The notes under the pieces are model-generated. The model made no database searches. It was not told where the DNA came from and saw only the letters and a program-made list of their open reading frames with translations. DNA of 64,000 bases from the NCBI RefSeq assembly GCF_011762185.1, contig NZ_JAASQJ010000004.1, positions 62,001-126,000 of the forward strand, in the 5' to 3' direction. Of this stretch, positions 17,378 through 25,517 are shown one piece after another (the first letter of the stretch is position 1; each line of letters opens with the position of its first letter). The position numbers were made by a program, and so were the translations under genes. Origin of the DNA: Dyadobacter arcticus (lineage in GTDB: Bacteria; Bacteroidota; Bacteroidia; Cytophagales; Spirosomataceae).

Positions 17378-19006
17378 ATGAAGCAACCAGAAGCATTAAC
17401 GAAAGATGAACCTTTATTTTGGTCGACAGGCATTGCCAGCGATGTTTGGGAAATGTTTGTAGCTGCCAAAACCGGCGACCTTGAAACCATTAAAAAACTA
17501 GTCGAAACGGATGGTTCGTTAGTTCGCAGTTGCTATGATTACCGAAATGCAATATCCTTTGCGGTACAAGAAAATCAGTTACAAACAGTTGCTTACTTCC
17601 TGGAAAAAGGTGCGAATCCAATCGAATCAGGCACCAGTGACACATTATTGCAAATTGCCAGGGATCGGGGTTATGTTGAAATGCAGGGGCTTTTGGAAAA
17701 AGTACTACAAAAAGAAAAAGGTTCTCCGATAGGGGAGGAAATGGGCCGATTAATCCGCGAGCGAAACGCGCATGCAGTTAGGGAAATGCTGGATTTACGT
17801 TTAGAGAATATCAATGCGGTTGACGACCGCGGAAACAAACCGATGCATTGGGCGGTGATGACACGCAATATCGAAATGATCGATCTCGTGCTGTCTTACG
17901 GGGCAAATATCGACGAGAAACGGCCGGACGGTGCCCGCCCCATCCAACTCACGAATGGCGACTATCATTATCGCGGCTGGCGCGACGTTCCTGATAGTGT
18001 AACCTTGAAACCCAACGACATTTATCTGCACCTGAGATCAAAGGGAGCTTACATCAATATGTGTATGGCTTGTTTAAAAGGGGATAAAACAAGGGTAAAA
18101 GAATTGCTGACCGAGGATGCATCCATTGTAAACCGGCTTTCCCAGTATGGTGGCTATTACCCCGGAGCTGGTGCGCCGCTCAAAAATGCAGCGATGGCGG
18201 GTCATATTGATATAGTGAAACTGCTGCTCGAAAATGGGGCTGATCCCAATTTACCCGAGGAAGGCATAGCGCCGATGGGTCATGTATTGCATTCTGCGGT
18301 GGTGCACGGACAAATGGAAATTGTAAAATTGCTGCTTGCGCATGGTGCGCATCCTAATGTGCCTGTGGAAAGTTCGGCCGACACTTTAAGTGCGGCAATC
18401 AGGCAGAAAGATGAAGGAATGATTGAATTGCTATGTTCTCACGGAGCCGCCCGAGCGGTTAACCTGCTTGCATATTATGGGGATATCCAGACAGCTGCGG
18501 CCGTTTTCAAAGCGAATCCTGCTCTCGCCGATGATCCGGTAGCCTTGGAAGATGCTGCAAGTGAGGGACAGGAGAGTTTCGTCAGGTTAATGCTTAAATA
18601 TAAGCCCGATCTTCCCAAAAGGATTGGGGTAGGGGTTGCGAGTCAGGGTGGCGCTGATCCCATAAAGTCTTTGGAATTAGCCGAGTTGCTCTTTGAACAT
18701 GGCATGAATCCGAACTTTTCAAATTGGCTGGAAATAAGACCTTTGCATCGTTTTGCGTCTCGGGGGGATATTGTAAGCGCAAAACTCTTTCTTGAAAAAG
18801 GTGGCGAAATTGATGTTATAGACAATGAAATTTGCTCAACACCGCTTGGTTGGGCCGCCAAATCCGGACGCATGGAAATGATTGAATTCCTTCTGGAAAA
18901 GGGAGCAAATCCAAACTTACCTGCCGACAAACCCTGGGCGCTGCCGATTTCCTGGGCAAAACGCAGGGGATATAACGAAATAGTCGCGAGACTTGGTAAG
19001 TCTTAA
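17378..19006 (+). CDS. Ankyrin-repeat protein
   Basis: A 542-residue cytosolic protein built from ankyrin repeats, recognisable by units such as NKPMHWAVMTRNIEMIDLVL, AAMAGHIDIVKLLLENGADP, HSAVVHGQMEIVKLLLAHGA and CSTPLGWAAKSGRMEMIEFL. At least eight repeats can be counted, with no enzymatic domain, so a protein-binding role is expected. The last residues LGKS and the TAA stop are encoded by the left half of the palindrome at 18989-19021. It is sandwiched between two acetyltransferase-containing genes on the same strand. Confidence 0.92.
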   Translation: MKQPEALTKDEPLFWSTGIASDVWEMFVAAKTGDLETIKKLVETDGSLVRSCYDYRNAISFAVQENQLQTVAYFLEKGANPIESGTSDTLLQIARDRGYVEMQGLLEKVLQKEKGSPIGEEMGRLIRERNAHAVREMLDLRLENINAVDDRGNKPMHWAVMTRNIEMIDLVLSYGANIDEKRPDGARPIQLTNGDYHYRGWRDVPDSVTLKPNDIYLHLRSKGAYINMCMACLKGDKTRVKELLTEDASIVNRLSQYGGYYPGAGAPLKNAAMAGHIDIVKLLLENGADPNLPEEGIAPMGHVLHSAVVHGQMEIVKLLLAHGAHPNVPVESSADTLSAAIRQKDEGMIELLCSHGAARAVNLLAYYGDIQTAAAVFKANPALADDPVALEDAASEGQESFVRLMLKYKPDLPKRIGVGVASQGGADPIKSLELAELLFEHGMNPNFSNWLEIRPLHRFASRGDIVSAKLFLEKGGEIDVIDNEICSTPLGWAAKSGRMEMIEFLLEKGANPNLPADKPWALPISWAKRRGYNEIVARLGKS

Positions 19007-19021
19007 AGACTTGCCAAGTCT
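18989..19021. repeat. Dispersed palindrome, copy B, overlapping the ankyrin gene stop
   Basis: A 33-bp near-perfect palindrome: AGACTTGGTAAGTCTT (18989-19004) pairs with AAGACTTGCCAAGTCT (19006-19021) with one mismatch. It shares the GACTT-NNN-AAGTCTT design with the element at 4726-4756. It is followed by a run of A rather than T on the plus strand, so it is not an ordinary terminator; it supplies the stop codon of the ankyrin gene. Confidence 0.65.
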
Positions 19022-19041
19022 GCGAAAAAAAAATTAAAAAG

Positions 19042-19854
19042 ATGATAGAACCGATTTTTTCCCACGCAGAACCCATGTTGCAGGTAGGTAATGTGGCGGA
19101 GACTGTAAAGTACTGGCAGGAAACGTTAGGTTTTCCAAACCAATGGACCTGGGGCGATCCCCCGACTCACGGGGGTGTTTCCTGGCACGGCGCATTTATT
19201 CAGTTTTCAGATAATCCTGAAAGTAATGGAAAATCACATGGAGAATCCATTTGGATGCGGGTTAGCCATATTCAGCAGCTTTATGCGATGCATCAGGAAA
19301 AGGGAGCGAATGTGGTAATGCCGCTTGCACGCCAGCCTTACGGTTTCGACGAATATATGATCAAAGACCTAAATGGCTACTACATCGCATTTGCCGCGCC
19401 AGCTTCGGGAAAAGAAAGTAAGTCCGAAACCCTGCCAGACTCGGTGAAAATATTAGGTCGTCGACCTACGCCGGTTGAATACCGAAATCTTTTTGCGGCT
19501 GTTGGGTGGGCCAACCCTTTATCAGATGACATATTACAAAAGCAATTGGATCTGATGCAATATGCAGTGGTTGCGGAAAACGCTGAGAATGGTGAAGCAA
19601 TTGGCTGCGCCTTGCTATTTGGCGATGGATTTAGCTTTTATTATGTCAAAGACGTCATGGTGCATCCTGATTGGCAGGGCAAAAGAGTAGGGACTGCTAT
19701 GATGCAGGAAATTTCCCGCTGGCTGAACGAAAATGCCCCCGATAAAGCGATGGTCGGTCTTTTTACCGGGGAAAATTTGAAGCCTTTTTACCAGCAGTTT
19801 AATTTTGGTACTGCTTATGGAATGGTCAGGACAATCTACCAGCCAAATCCATAA
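19042..19854 (+). CDS. Glyoxalase/VOC domain fused to a GNAT acetyltransferase
   Basis: The 270-residue protein joins two enzyme folds. Residues about 5-125 are a vicinal-oxygen-chelate domain (EPMLQVGNVAETVKYWQETL; GFDEYMIKDLNGYYIAFA), as in bleomycin-binding and glyoxalase-like proteins. Residues about 140-265 are a GNAT domain with VKDVMVHPDWQGKRVGTAMM as acetyl-CoA site and KPFYQQFNFGTAYGM near the end. Substrates are unknown; drug or xenobiotic modification is one possibility. It follows the ankyrin gene by 35 bp, and its 3' end overlaps the convergent gamma-glutamyltransferase gene by 19 bp. Confidence 0.9.
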   Translation: MIEPIFSHAEPMLQVGNVAETVKYWQETLGFPNQWTWGDPPTHGGVSWHGAFIQFSDNPESNGKSHGESIWMRVSHIQQLYAMHQEKGANVVMPLARQPYGFDEYMIKDLNGYYIAFAAPASGKESKSETLPDSVKILGRRPTPVEYRNLFAAVGWANPLSDDILQKQLDLMQYAVVAENAENGEAIGCALLFGDGFSFYYVKDVMVHPDWQGKRVGTAMMQEISRWLNENAPDKAMVGLFTGENLKPFYQQFNFGTAYGMVRTIYQPNP

Positions 19855-21704
19855 TCTTCACCATGGTTACTGGATCCGCCCCAGAACGTGCCGTGTTGCC
19901 AATCAAAATAAATGGCATTGATCGGGCCGCTTGTCCTATGTTGGTAACTTAGCTTGTAACTCTTTTGAGAAAGTTCTTTTCTGGTCCAATCGGGCATTGC
20001 CTGATTGAGAATGAGTCCGCCCGGTATTTTTTCGTGCTCCCCGAAGCTGCCATACATTTGAAGCGTTTTGAAACTTGGAGCTTCCGTCGATTCCTGCACT
20101 GTCATTCCAAATTCCACAATATTCAAAAAGAATTGCAGCAGCAATTGATCCTGCTCGTCACCCGCCTGTTTGGCAAAAGAGAGAAACGGTTTCCCATCCT
20201 TCATCGCAAGACTAGGTGTAAGGGTAACCCTCGGCCGTTTGCCCGGTTCAACCACATTGAATGGATTTTCCTTCGCGTCCAACACAAACGACTGCATGCG
20301 CTGACTGAGCCCAACACCCGTATTTCCTGCAATACACGCAGGTACCCAGCCTCCGCTTGGCGTAATGCTCACCACCCAGCCTTCTTCGTCCGCAGCTTCC
20401 ACCGACGTGGTACCTGCCGTGAATTCCTTCATAAACTGCTCACTTGGGCCGTTTTCATTGCGATTGGTTGATGCATGAAAGTTCCCCCAGGTTTTGATTT
20501 GGTCGAGATAAGGGTTCTTTTTGCCTTCGAATGGGTAGGGGTCACCTGGCATTACATTGGCATCATTCTTCTCCAAGTCTATCAATTTGATGCGCTCTTT
20601 GGCATATTCCTTCGACAATAAACCTTTCATCGGTTCTTCTGGCGCAAATGCCGGATCACCGTAATAAAAGTCGCGGTCCGCAAAGGCGAGATTCATAATC
20701 TGGTACAACGTGTGTACATAACGGGAAGAGTTATACCCCATGCCTTTCAGATCGAAATTTTCGAGCATGTTCAGCGCCTGTAGCATTACAGGGCCCTGCG
20801 TCCATTGCTGCATTTTATATACTTCAATGCCTTTATATGTAGTCATCAACGGTTCCTCAATTTTCACTTTCCAATTCGCCAAATCCTGTTCCGTGATCAG
20901 TCCGCCTTGTTCCTGCGTGCCGCGCGCGATTTCTTTGGCAATATCACCTTTATAAAACCGGTCATATGCTGCGTAAATAGCCTCTTTTCTGGTTTTTCCT
21001 TTTTTCAATGTTTGTTGTTCCGTATCAACCAGCTTTTGTAAAGTGGCCAGCAAGTCTTTTTGAACAAACATTTCACCTGCGTCAGGCGCCTCTCTTTTCT
21101 GTCCCAAATGCGGCAGGAACACTTTGGATGAGTATGGCCACTTTTTGATTTCAACTTTGTCGCGTTCGATTGCATTGGCAGTCTGGCCTTCAATCGGATA
21201 ACCTTCCGCCATTTGCATGGCTGGGGCTAGAACTTCTTTCAAACTCATGGTACCATACTCCGCCAGCATGGTCATTAATCCGCCTGGCGTTCCCGGCGTT
21301 GTTGCCGCCAGAGGGCCATATTCCGGGGGATATTTCATGCCTTTTCCTTTATAAAATTCGGGAGTAGCCCCGGTCGGCGCCACACCCATTGCATTGATGG
21401 CGATCACCTTTTTAGTTTTTGGGTTATAGATCAAAGCCTGCGTTTCACCACCCCAGCTTAGCACATCCCACATGGTACAAGTCGCTGCCAGCATTGCGCA
21501 TGAAGCATCGATCGCATTTCCACCCTTGCTGAAAATCATCGCCCCGGCAGTTGCCGCCAATGGTTTTCCCGTGATGCCCATCCAATGTTTTCCATGAAGC
21601 GGCGGTTTTTGGGTAGTAACAGGGAAGTTGTTGAAGGATTGGGCCTGCGATTGCAAACAAGCCGCCGCAAGAAGGAAAGGGGTGAATAGAAGTTTTAATT
21701 TCAT
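19836..21704 (-). CDS. Periplasmic gamma-glutamyltransferase family protein
   Basis: A 622-residue exported Ntn-hydrolase of the gamma-glutamyltransferase family with signal peptide 1-21 (ends LQSQA). The large subunit includes GMIFSKGGNAIDASCAMLAA-type glycine-rich blocks and PGTPGGLMTMLAEYG. The autocatalytic cleavage site aligns at Thr432-Thr433 in AGTTSVEAADEEGWVVSITP; the usual TTHxSVVD reads TTSVEAAD here, keeping both threonines but losing the His-x-Ser. It belongs to a divergent branch and the acceptor specificity is uncertain. Members act on glutathione and other gamma-glutamyl compounds. Confidence 0.88.
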   Translation of the reverse strand: MKLKLLFTPFLLAAACLQSQAQSFNNFPVTTQKPPLHGKHWMGITGKPLAATAGAMIFSKGGNAIDASCAMLAATCTMWDVLSWGGETQALIYNPKTKKVIAINAMGVAPTGATPEFYKGKGMKYPPEYGPLAATTPGTPGGLMTMLAEYGTMSLKEVLAPAMQMAEGYPIEGQTANAIERDKVEIKKWPYSSKVFLPHLGQKREAPDAGEMFVQKDLLATLQKLVDTEQQTLKKGKTRKEAIYAAYDRFYKGDIAKEIARGTQEQGGLITEQDLANWKVKIEEPLMTTYKGIEVYKMQQWTQGPVMLQALNMLENFDLKGMGYNSSRYVHTLYQIMNLAFADRDFYYGDPAFAPEEPMKGLLSKEYAKERIKLIDLEKNDANVMPGDPYPFEGKKNPYLDQIKTWGNFHASTNRNENGPSEQFMKEFTAGTTSVEAADEEGWVVSITPSGGWVPACIAGNTGVGLSQRMQSFVLDAKENPFNVVEPGKRPRVTLTPSLAMKDGKPFLSFAKQAGDEQDQLLLQFFLNIVEFGMTVQESTEAPSFKTLQMYGSFGEHEKIPGGLILNQAMPDWTRKELSQKSYKLSYQHRTSGPINAIYFDWQHGTFWGGSSNHGEDYGFGW

Positions 21705-21765
21705 GAGTAAGTGGTTGAGTGTTTTTTGGAGTCGGTTGCCCGCGAAATGTCAATATTAAATGTAA

Positions 21766-22017
21766 TCAATTTCGGGTAAAAGGGAAAGATGGCTCAATCC
21801 CGCGCAGCAACCTGGTAACAATCTCGTCATTATAAATCACTTCCTGAGCGTGGGCTACTGAAACCGCGCCACTTTCGTTAGTTGGATTAAGGTAATGGAT
21901 GTACATATCCACGTGCTGGCGTTCTAGCGTGAGTGGATCTACACCGGTGCTGATTACGTCTTTGATGAGTTCTTCGGCCATTTGAGGGAATGTAGTTTTG
22001 CGTTGTTTGCTGGACAT
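21766..22017 (-). CDS. Small hypothetical protein
   Basis: An 83-residue frame from ATG 22017 (MSSKQRKTTFPQMAEELIKD); an upstream start at 22107 is possible but adds a region with unlikely composition. The protein is soluble and acidic, with PLTLERQHVDMYIHYLNPTN in the middle. No family recognised. It lies 61 bp upstream of the gamma-glutamyltransferase gene on the same strand. Confidence 0.5.
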   Translation of the reverse strand: MSSKQRKTTFPQMAEELIKDVISTGVDPLTLERQHVDMYIHYLNPTNESGAVSVAHAQEVIYNDEIVTRLLRGIEPSFPFTRN

Positions 22018-22477
22018 GACCGTGAAGTGGTTGATGATTTGGCCCGGCAAAAAACGGTGCCGCACTTTCCGTTGCTCAACCCAAAAGAGGCAATTGTGTT
22101 CAAACAATTACGATAGCCACAGCCGTTCATCGGTATACGTAGCAATCTAAGGCGCAAAATACCGACAAATAAACATTGTCGATGCATCGCACCTCTTTTG
22201 AATTGAGCATCGTACACGTACGGTGTATGTTTTGGATAACCAAGAAGAACGATCAGGCGGTAAAGTTTGGAAAATGTCTACGGGTTATCGCTCTGGTAGT
22301 GAATATTTTATGGGATGTGAATGTGGGATTTTTCATTTATTTAACGGTTTCGAGAGATGACTAGACCGCACATGCTGCTTTTGACCAGTCGTAGTAAAAT
22401 AGACTGAACTATGGCACAGAAATTTTGTTCAGCACTTTATAAACCGTAAATTTAAATCATCAGCAAAAAAAATTGTC
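22018..22477. other. Intergenic region of 460 bp
   Basis: I see no convincing gene. Open frames here (up to 62 codons at 22176-22364) lack coding character. Near the right end CTGAAC (22404-22409) and GTTCAG (22427-22432) form an inverted repeat 45 bp before the putative Fic antitoxin start, which could be an operator. Confidence 0.4.
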
Positions 22478-22639
22478 ATGAGAAAACCATATCACTCAAC
22501 GTCTCCACAATCAATACAAGATTCCATTTTGAAAGGCGCCATCGCTTCAGCGCGTATTGAAGGAGTAGTTATTTCGGAAAAGAATGCACAAAAATCGCTC
22601 AAAAAAGTGCTTTGTGAAATCAAAAAAGTTGGTTCATAA
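22478..22639 (+). CDS. Putative class I Fic antitoxin (SxxxEG inhibitory-helix protein)
   Basis: A 53-residue protein from ATG 22478. Residues 24-29 read S-A-R-I-E-G, matching the (S/T)xxxE(G/N) inhibition motif by which Fic antitoxins such as VbhA block ATP binding, and it sits inside a predicted helix (SILKGAIASARIEGVVISEK). The C-terminus is basic (KSLKKVLCEIKK). It is convergent with the Fic gene and overlaps its 3' end by 20 bp; class I antitoxins usually lie upstream of and on the same strand as the toxin. The assignment rests on the motif and the adjacency. Confidence 0.7.
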   Translation: MRKPYHSTSPQSIQDSILKGAIASARIEGVVISEKNAQKSLKKVLCEIKKVGS

Positions 22640-23201
22640 GGCTAATCATTGGCTCATAGTTTTTATGTGCTACCTGTTGAACAGCTCTTACATATTCCTG
22701 AAATTTATTTTGATCTAGCTGCGTCCAATCTGGTATATCCGACCCATGTTTCCTAAACATTAGATTTGCTAAAACGCGAGATGTGCGACCGTTTCCTTCT
22801 CGAAATGGGTGAATGAATAATAATTCAGCGTGAGATCGGGCAACATGTTCGATTAACTCGGAAATACTGGTAAACTTTATTGAAAATGTTTTCAAAAATG
22901 CCTTTTCAAATTCGTGCATAATCTGTGGCAAGAATTGTGCAGAGGCAAATAGAAATCCTCCTTTTGAAAGATTAACATTTCTCCATTTACCGGCAAAATC
23001 ATACAAGTCGCTCATTGCCAAGCTATGGATGTTAAGAAGATACCTGCAATCGAATTTAGTCTTTCTGCTCAGTTGTTCCGTCAACATTAGTTCGGCTTTG
23101 AGAAAGCCTTCAAACTCCACAACTGCAATTTCATCTGCATTTATTAATCCTAATTTGTTTACTGGAAATTCACCTTGGTCGAATGGAATAAGATATCTCA
23201 C
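22620..23201 (-). CDS. Fic/DOC family protein (probable AMP-transferase toxin)
   Basis: A 193-residue Fic-domain protein with a complete active-site motif HPFREGNGRTSR, catalytic His131 and the anion-binding Gly-Asn-Gly-Arg. The flap region around 80-90 (LSKGGFLFASAQFLP) precedes it. The start is GTG at 23201 because a stop lies immediately upstream in frame. I find no SxxxE(G/N) motif within it, so it would need a separate inhibitor; the convergent 53-residue protein carries one. Fic enzymes with this motif usually transfer AMP to a target hydroxyl. The target is unknown. Confidence 0.9.
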   Translation of the reverse strand: MRYLIPFDQGEFPVNKLGLINADEIAVVEFEGFLKAELMLTEQLSRKTKFDCRYLLNIHSLAMSDLYDFAGKWRNVNLSKGGFLFASAQFLPQIMHEFEKAFLKTFSIKFTSISELIEHVARSHAELLFIHPFREGNGRTSRVLANLMFRKHGSDIPDWTQLDQNKFQEYVRAVQQVAHKNYEPMISLMNQLF

Positions 23202-23264
23202 TTATAGTATGTGTTGACGAATAATTACGATCACTTTTATTTTGAAATTATTAATTGTTTTGCT

Positions 23265-23294
23265 GCGTGCAGCGGTCTTCAGACCGCTGCACGC
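23265..23294. repeat. Perfect 30-bp palindrome (REP-like), unit 1
   Basis: GCGTGCAGCGGTCT (23265-23278) and AGACCGCTGCACGC (23281-23294) are exact reverse complements around TC. It lies upstream of the Fic gene and downstream of the 2H phosphoesterase gene, with no T run, so a simple terminator is unlikely. Confidence 0.7.
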
Positions 23295-23296
23295 GG

Positions 23297-23320
23297 AGTC
23301 GTAGTCGGAAGACTACGACT
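23297..23320. repeat. Perfect 24-bp palindrome (REP-like), unit 2
   Basis: AGTCGTAGTC (23297-23306) and GACTACGACT (23311-23320) are exact reverse complements around GGAA. It starts two bases after unit 1, so the pair forms a two-hairpin cluster like dispersed extragenic palindromes. Confidence 0.7.
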
Positions 23321-23368
23321 AACTTCTTAGCAGCCCTGGCTAATACGAAAGATATTTAATCACTTACT

Positions 23369-24016
23369 TCAAAACAACGAAGCCTGCATATACTGCCCTT
23401 CCGGCATTCCCAGTAGTGGAAACCTTGCAACAGTCTCATATTTAGCACCATTGATCAGCGATCTTCTCATTAACTTTATTTCACTAGCCTCGAATGATGC
23501 TTGAAATTCGCGATATAGCCAATCCATTACCGCGCTTTCGGTTTGCGGAGCAGTCATATTTCTCGCAACGGTGATATGTGGATCATCACAAAAATGATAT
23601 TCTGCTGGCGCCCATTGTTTTACGTGGTTTCCGACTTCATTTCTCAGCTTTTTCACAAATTCAAGCACTTCCTCAGATGCATCGGACTCCAAATCAACAT
23701 AAAATGTACCGTTTTCATATTTGTTGAATTGTGTCAGTGCGATCTGAAGAGGCGACATATGCCTGGCAACTTTTGAAAATCCCTGAATGATCCGATCGAC
23801 TTTGCTCTCATGGATCGTGCATTTGAAAAGCGTAAGATGTGGTATCAGATTGGCAGCGTAGTGGCAACCGTAGTTCTCTTCAAAATATCGCTTTACGTTG
23901 TGAATCAGCGCTTCCGTGACCTTATCGCACGAAAGTACCAGCAGATATTCATACATGTGATGCCGGATGTTAACCAGCGTATTCCAGTGGTTGTTGTTGA
24001 TGTGAACCCGTTTCAT
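23369..24016 (-). CDS. 2H phosphoesterase / 2'-5' RNA ligase-like protein
   Basis: A 215-residue protein of the 2H phosphoesterase superfamily. The two signature motifs are H60-L-T62 (LIPHLTLFKC) and H147-I-T149 (DPHITVARN), which form the symmetrical active site for 2',3'-cyclic or 2'-5' phosphate chemistry. An internal ATG at 23956 (MYEYLLVLSCDK) would give 195 residues and matches where family members usually start, so the first 20 residues are uncertain. Substrate unknown. Monocistronic. Confidence 0.88.
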   Translation of the reverse strand: MKRVHINNNHWNTLVNIRHHMYEYLLVLSCDKVTEALIHNVKRYFEENYGCHYAANLIPHLTLFKCTIHESKVDRIIQGFSKVARHMSPLQIALTQFNKYENGTFYVDLESDASEEVLEFVKKLRNEVGNHVKQWAPAEYHFCDDPHITVARNMTAPQTESAVMDWLYREFQASFEASEIKLMRRSLINGAKYETVARFPLLGMPEGQYMQASLF

Positions 24017-24275
24017 AGTATCATTATTGATGAAGTGTAATTACTTTGTAAAAATAGTAATTGGTATTTTAAATATCAAATAAATGATCTTAAAAATATC
24101 TATAATATTTTCGATAATAGGTTGAGACCGGGCAAATTGTGGGAATTTTAGCTGGAAATGGCGATTATTTGAGGTCAACGTTTTTTGGGGTAGTAAGGAT
24201 TTTGTCAACGCACTTTGTGGACGAATTCGATTGGATAACTTTGTTCTACTAATTCACGAAAAAATATTATTAAAT

Positions 24276-25235
24276 ATGGAGCATCACACCATGGCACCCG
24301 CCAATGCGCATCAGGATATTCCGGGAAATCCTTCGACTGCAAAATCTAGTAATGTAAAATTGAATGATAGAAGCAATGGAAAACCCCTGCGTTTGCTAAG
24401 TGAGGCGGATTGGAATTTCTGGATTACAAATGGGTACATCGTTATAAAGGATGCGGTGCCGAAAGAGCAGGTTAAGAAAACGGCCGATTTCCTCTGGGAG
24501 TTTGAAGAAAAAGATCCAAACGATCCCGAAACGTGGTATACGCCGCCCCGCGCCGAAATGAAAATGAAGGAATTGACTAATACGGGCATGGTAGAGGTCT
24601 ATAATCATCAAAATCTCTGGGATAACCGCCAGTTTCCTAAGGTGCATGAGGCTTTCACGGATATTTGGGGAACGGAAAAGCTATGGGTGACGATTGACCG
24701 TGCCAATCTCAACCTGCCTTTGCGGCCTGGATTCGACTATAAAGGCTTTATCCATTGGGATTATGATCCGGAAACGAAGCCGCAAAATGTACAGGGCGTA
24801 CTGGCGCTGGCCGATCAGGATGATGAAAATATGGGAGGTTTCCAATGCATTCCTGAGCTTTTCAGGACTTATGATACCTGGAAACTGACGCAGCCCGAAG
24901 ATCGCAACCATTTCCAGCCGGATACCACTGGCTTTGAATTGGTTAAGGTGAAAATGAATGCGGGTGATTTACTGATTTTCAATAGCGCACAGCCGCATGG
25001 TATCCGGGCTAATCGGAGCGAGAATAAAGTACGCCTGGCGCAATACATTGCAATGATGCCTGCCCAGGAGGACTATGAAGCGCTGCGTCAGTGGCGGATC
25101 AATTCTTGGAAAAACCGCGAGGCCCCGGAAGGTTATGCGTTTCCCGGCGATCCCAGAAATTGGGAGAAGATAAAATATGAGACGGCGGAGTTGTCGGATC
25201 TGGGAAGGAAGTTGCTGGGGTTGGATCGGTGGTAG
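24276..25235 (+). CDS. Phytanoyl-CoA dioxygenase-like Fe(II)/2-oxoglutarate enzyme
   Basis: A 319-residue protein from ATG 24276; an upstream ATG at 24231 is possible but the first 15 residues look non-coding. The metal site is visible as His160-x-Asp162 (FIHWDYDPET) and His241 (NSAQPHGIRANRSENKVRLA), the Arg following it being the likely 2-oxoglutarate ligand. These are the marks of the phytanoyl-CoA dioxygenase family, which hydroxylates diverse small molecules. The substrate cannot be inferred; neighbours do not form a pathway. Confidence 0.88.
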   Translation: MEHHTMAPANAHQDIPGNPSTAKSSNVKLNDRSNGKPLRLLSEADWNFWITNGYIVIKDAVPKEQVKKTADFLWEFEEKDPNDPETWYTPPRAEMKMKELTNTGMVEVYNHQNLWDNRQFPKVHEAFTDIWGTEKLWVTIDRANLNLPLRPGFDYKGFIHWDYDPETKPQNVQGVLALADQDDENMGGFQCIPELFRTYDTWKLTQPEDRNHFQPDTTGFELVKVKMNAGDLLIFNSAQPHGIRANRSENKVRLAQYIAMMPAQEDYEALRQWRINSWKNREAPEGYAFPGDPRNWEKIKYETAELSDLGRKLLGLDRW

Positions 25236-25517
25236 GAGGTGATGCAGCTAGTTGTGTAGGAGCGTAATGTTAGCTGAATTTGTAATAAATGTAAGACGTC
25301 AGAGGCTATCCTTTTAGTTAAAGAATATGGCAACGAACTACTTGCAAACCTTCAATAGAACTTTATTATCAGCTGATTTTTAGGGAGTTATTATCATACC
25401 AATGAATAAATGAGTGCTTTACGTTAACTCAATTGCGAATCAAAGTTTGAATGTTAAAAATCACATTTGTGCAATCAATCACAAATGAACATTCATTTTT
25501 TAACACACCAATTGAGT

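Noticed and set aside
22176-22364. 62-codon frame in the 460-bp intergenic region
   Set aside because: No start context, no family and composition typical of non-coding DNA.
23265-23320. Possible CRISPR repeats
   Set aside because: Only two different palindromes, adjacent, with no spacer-repeat periodicity and no cas genes nearby.
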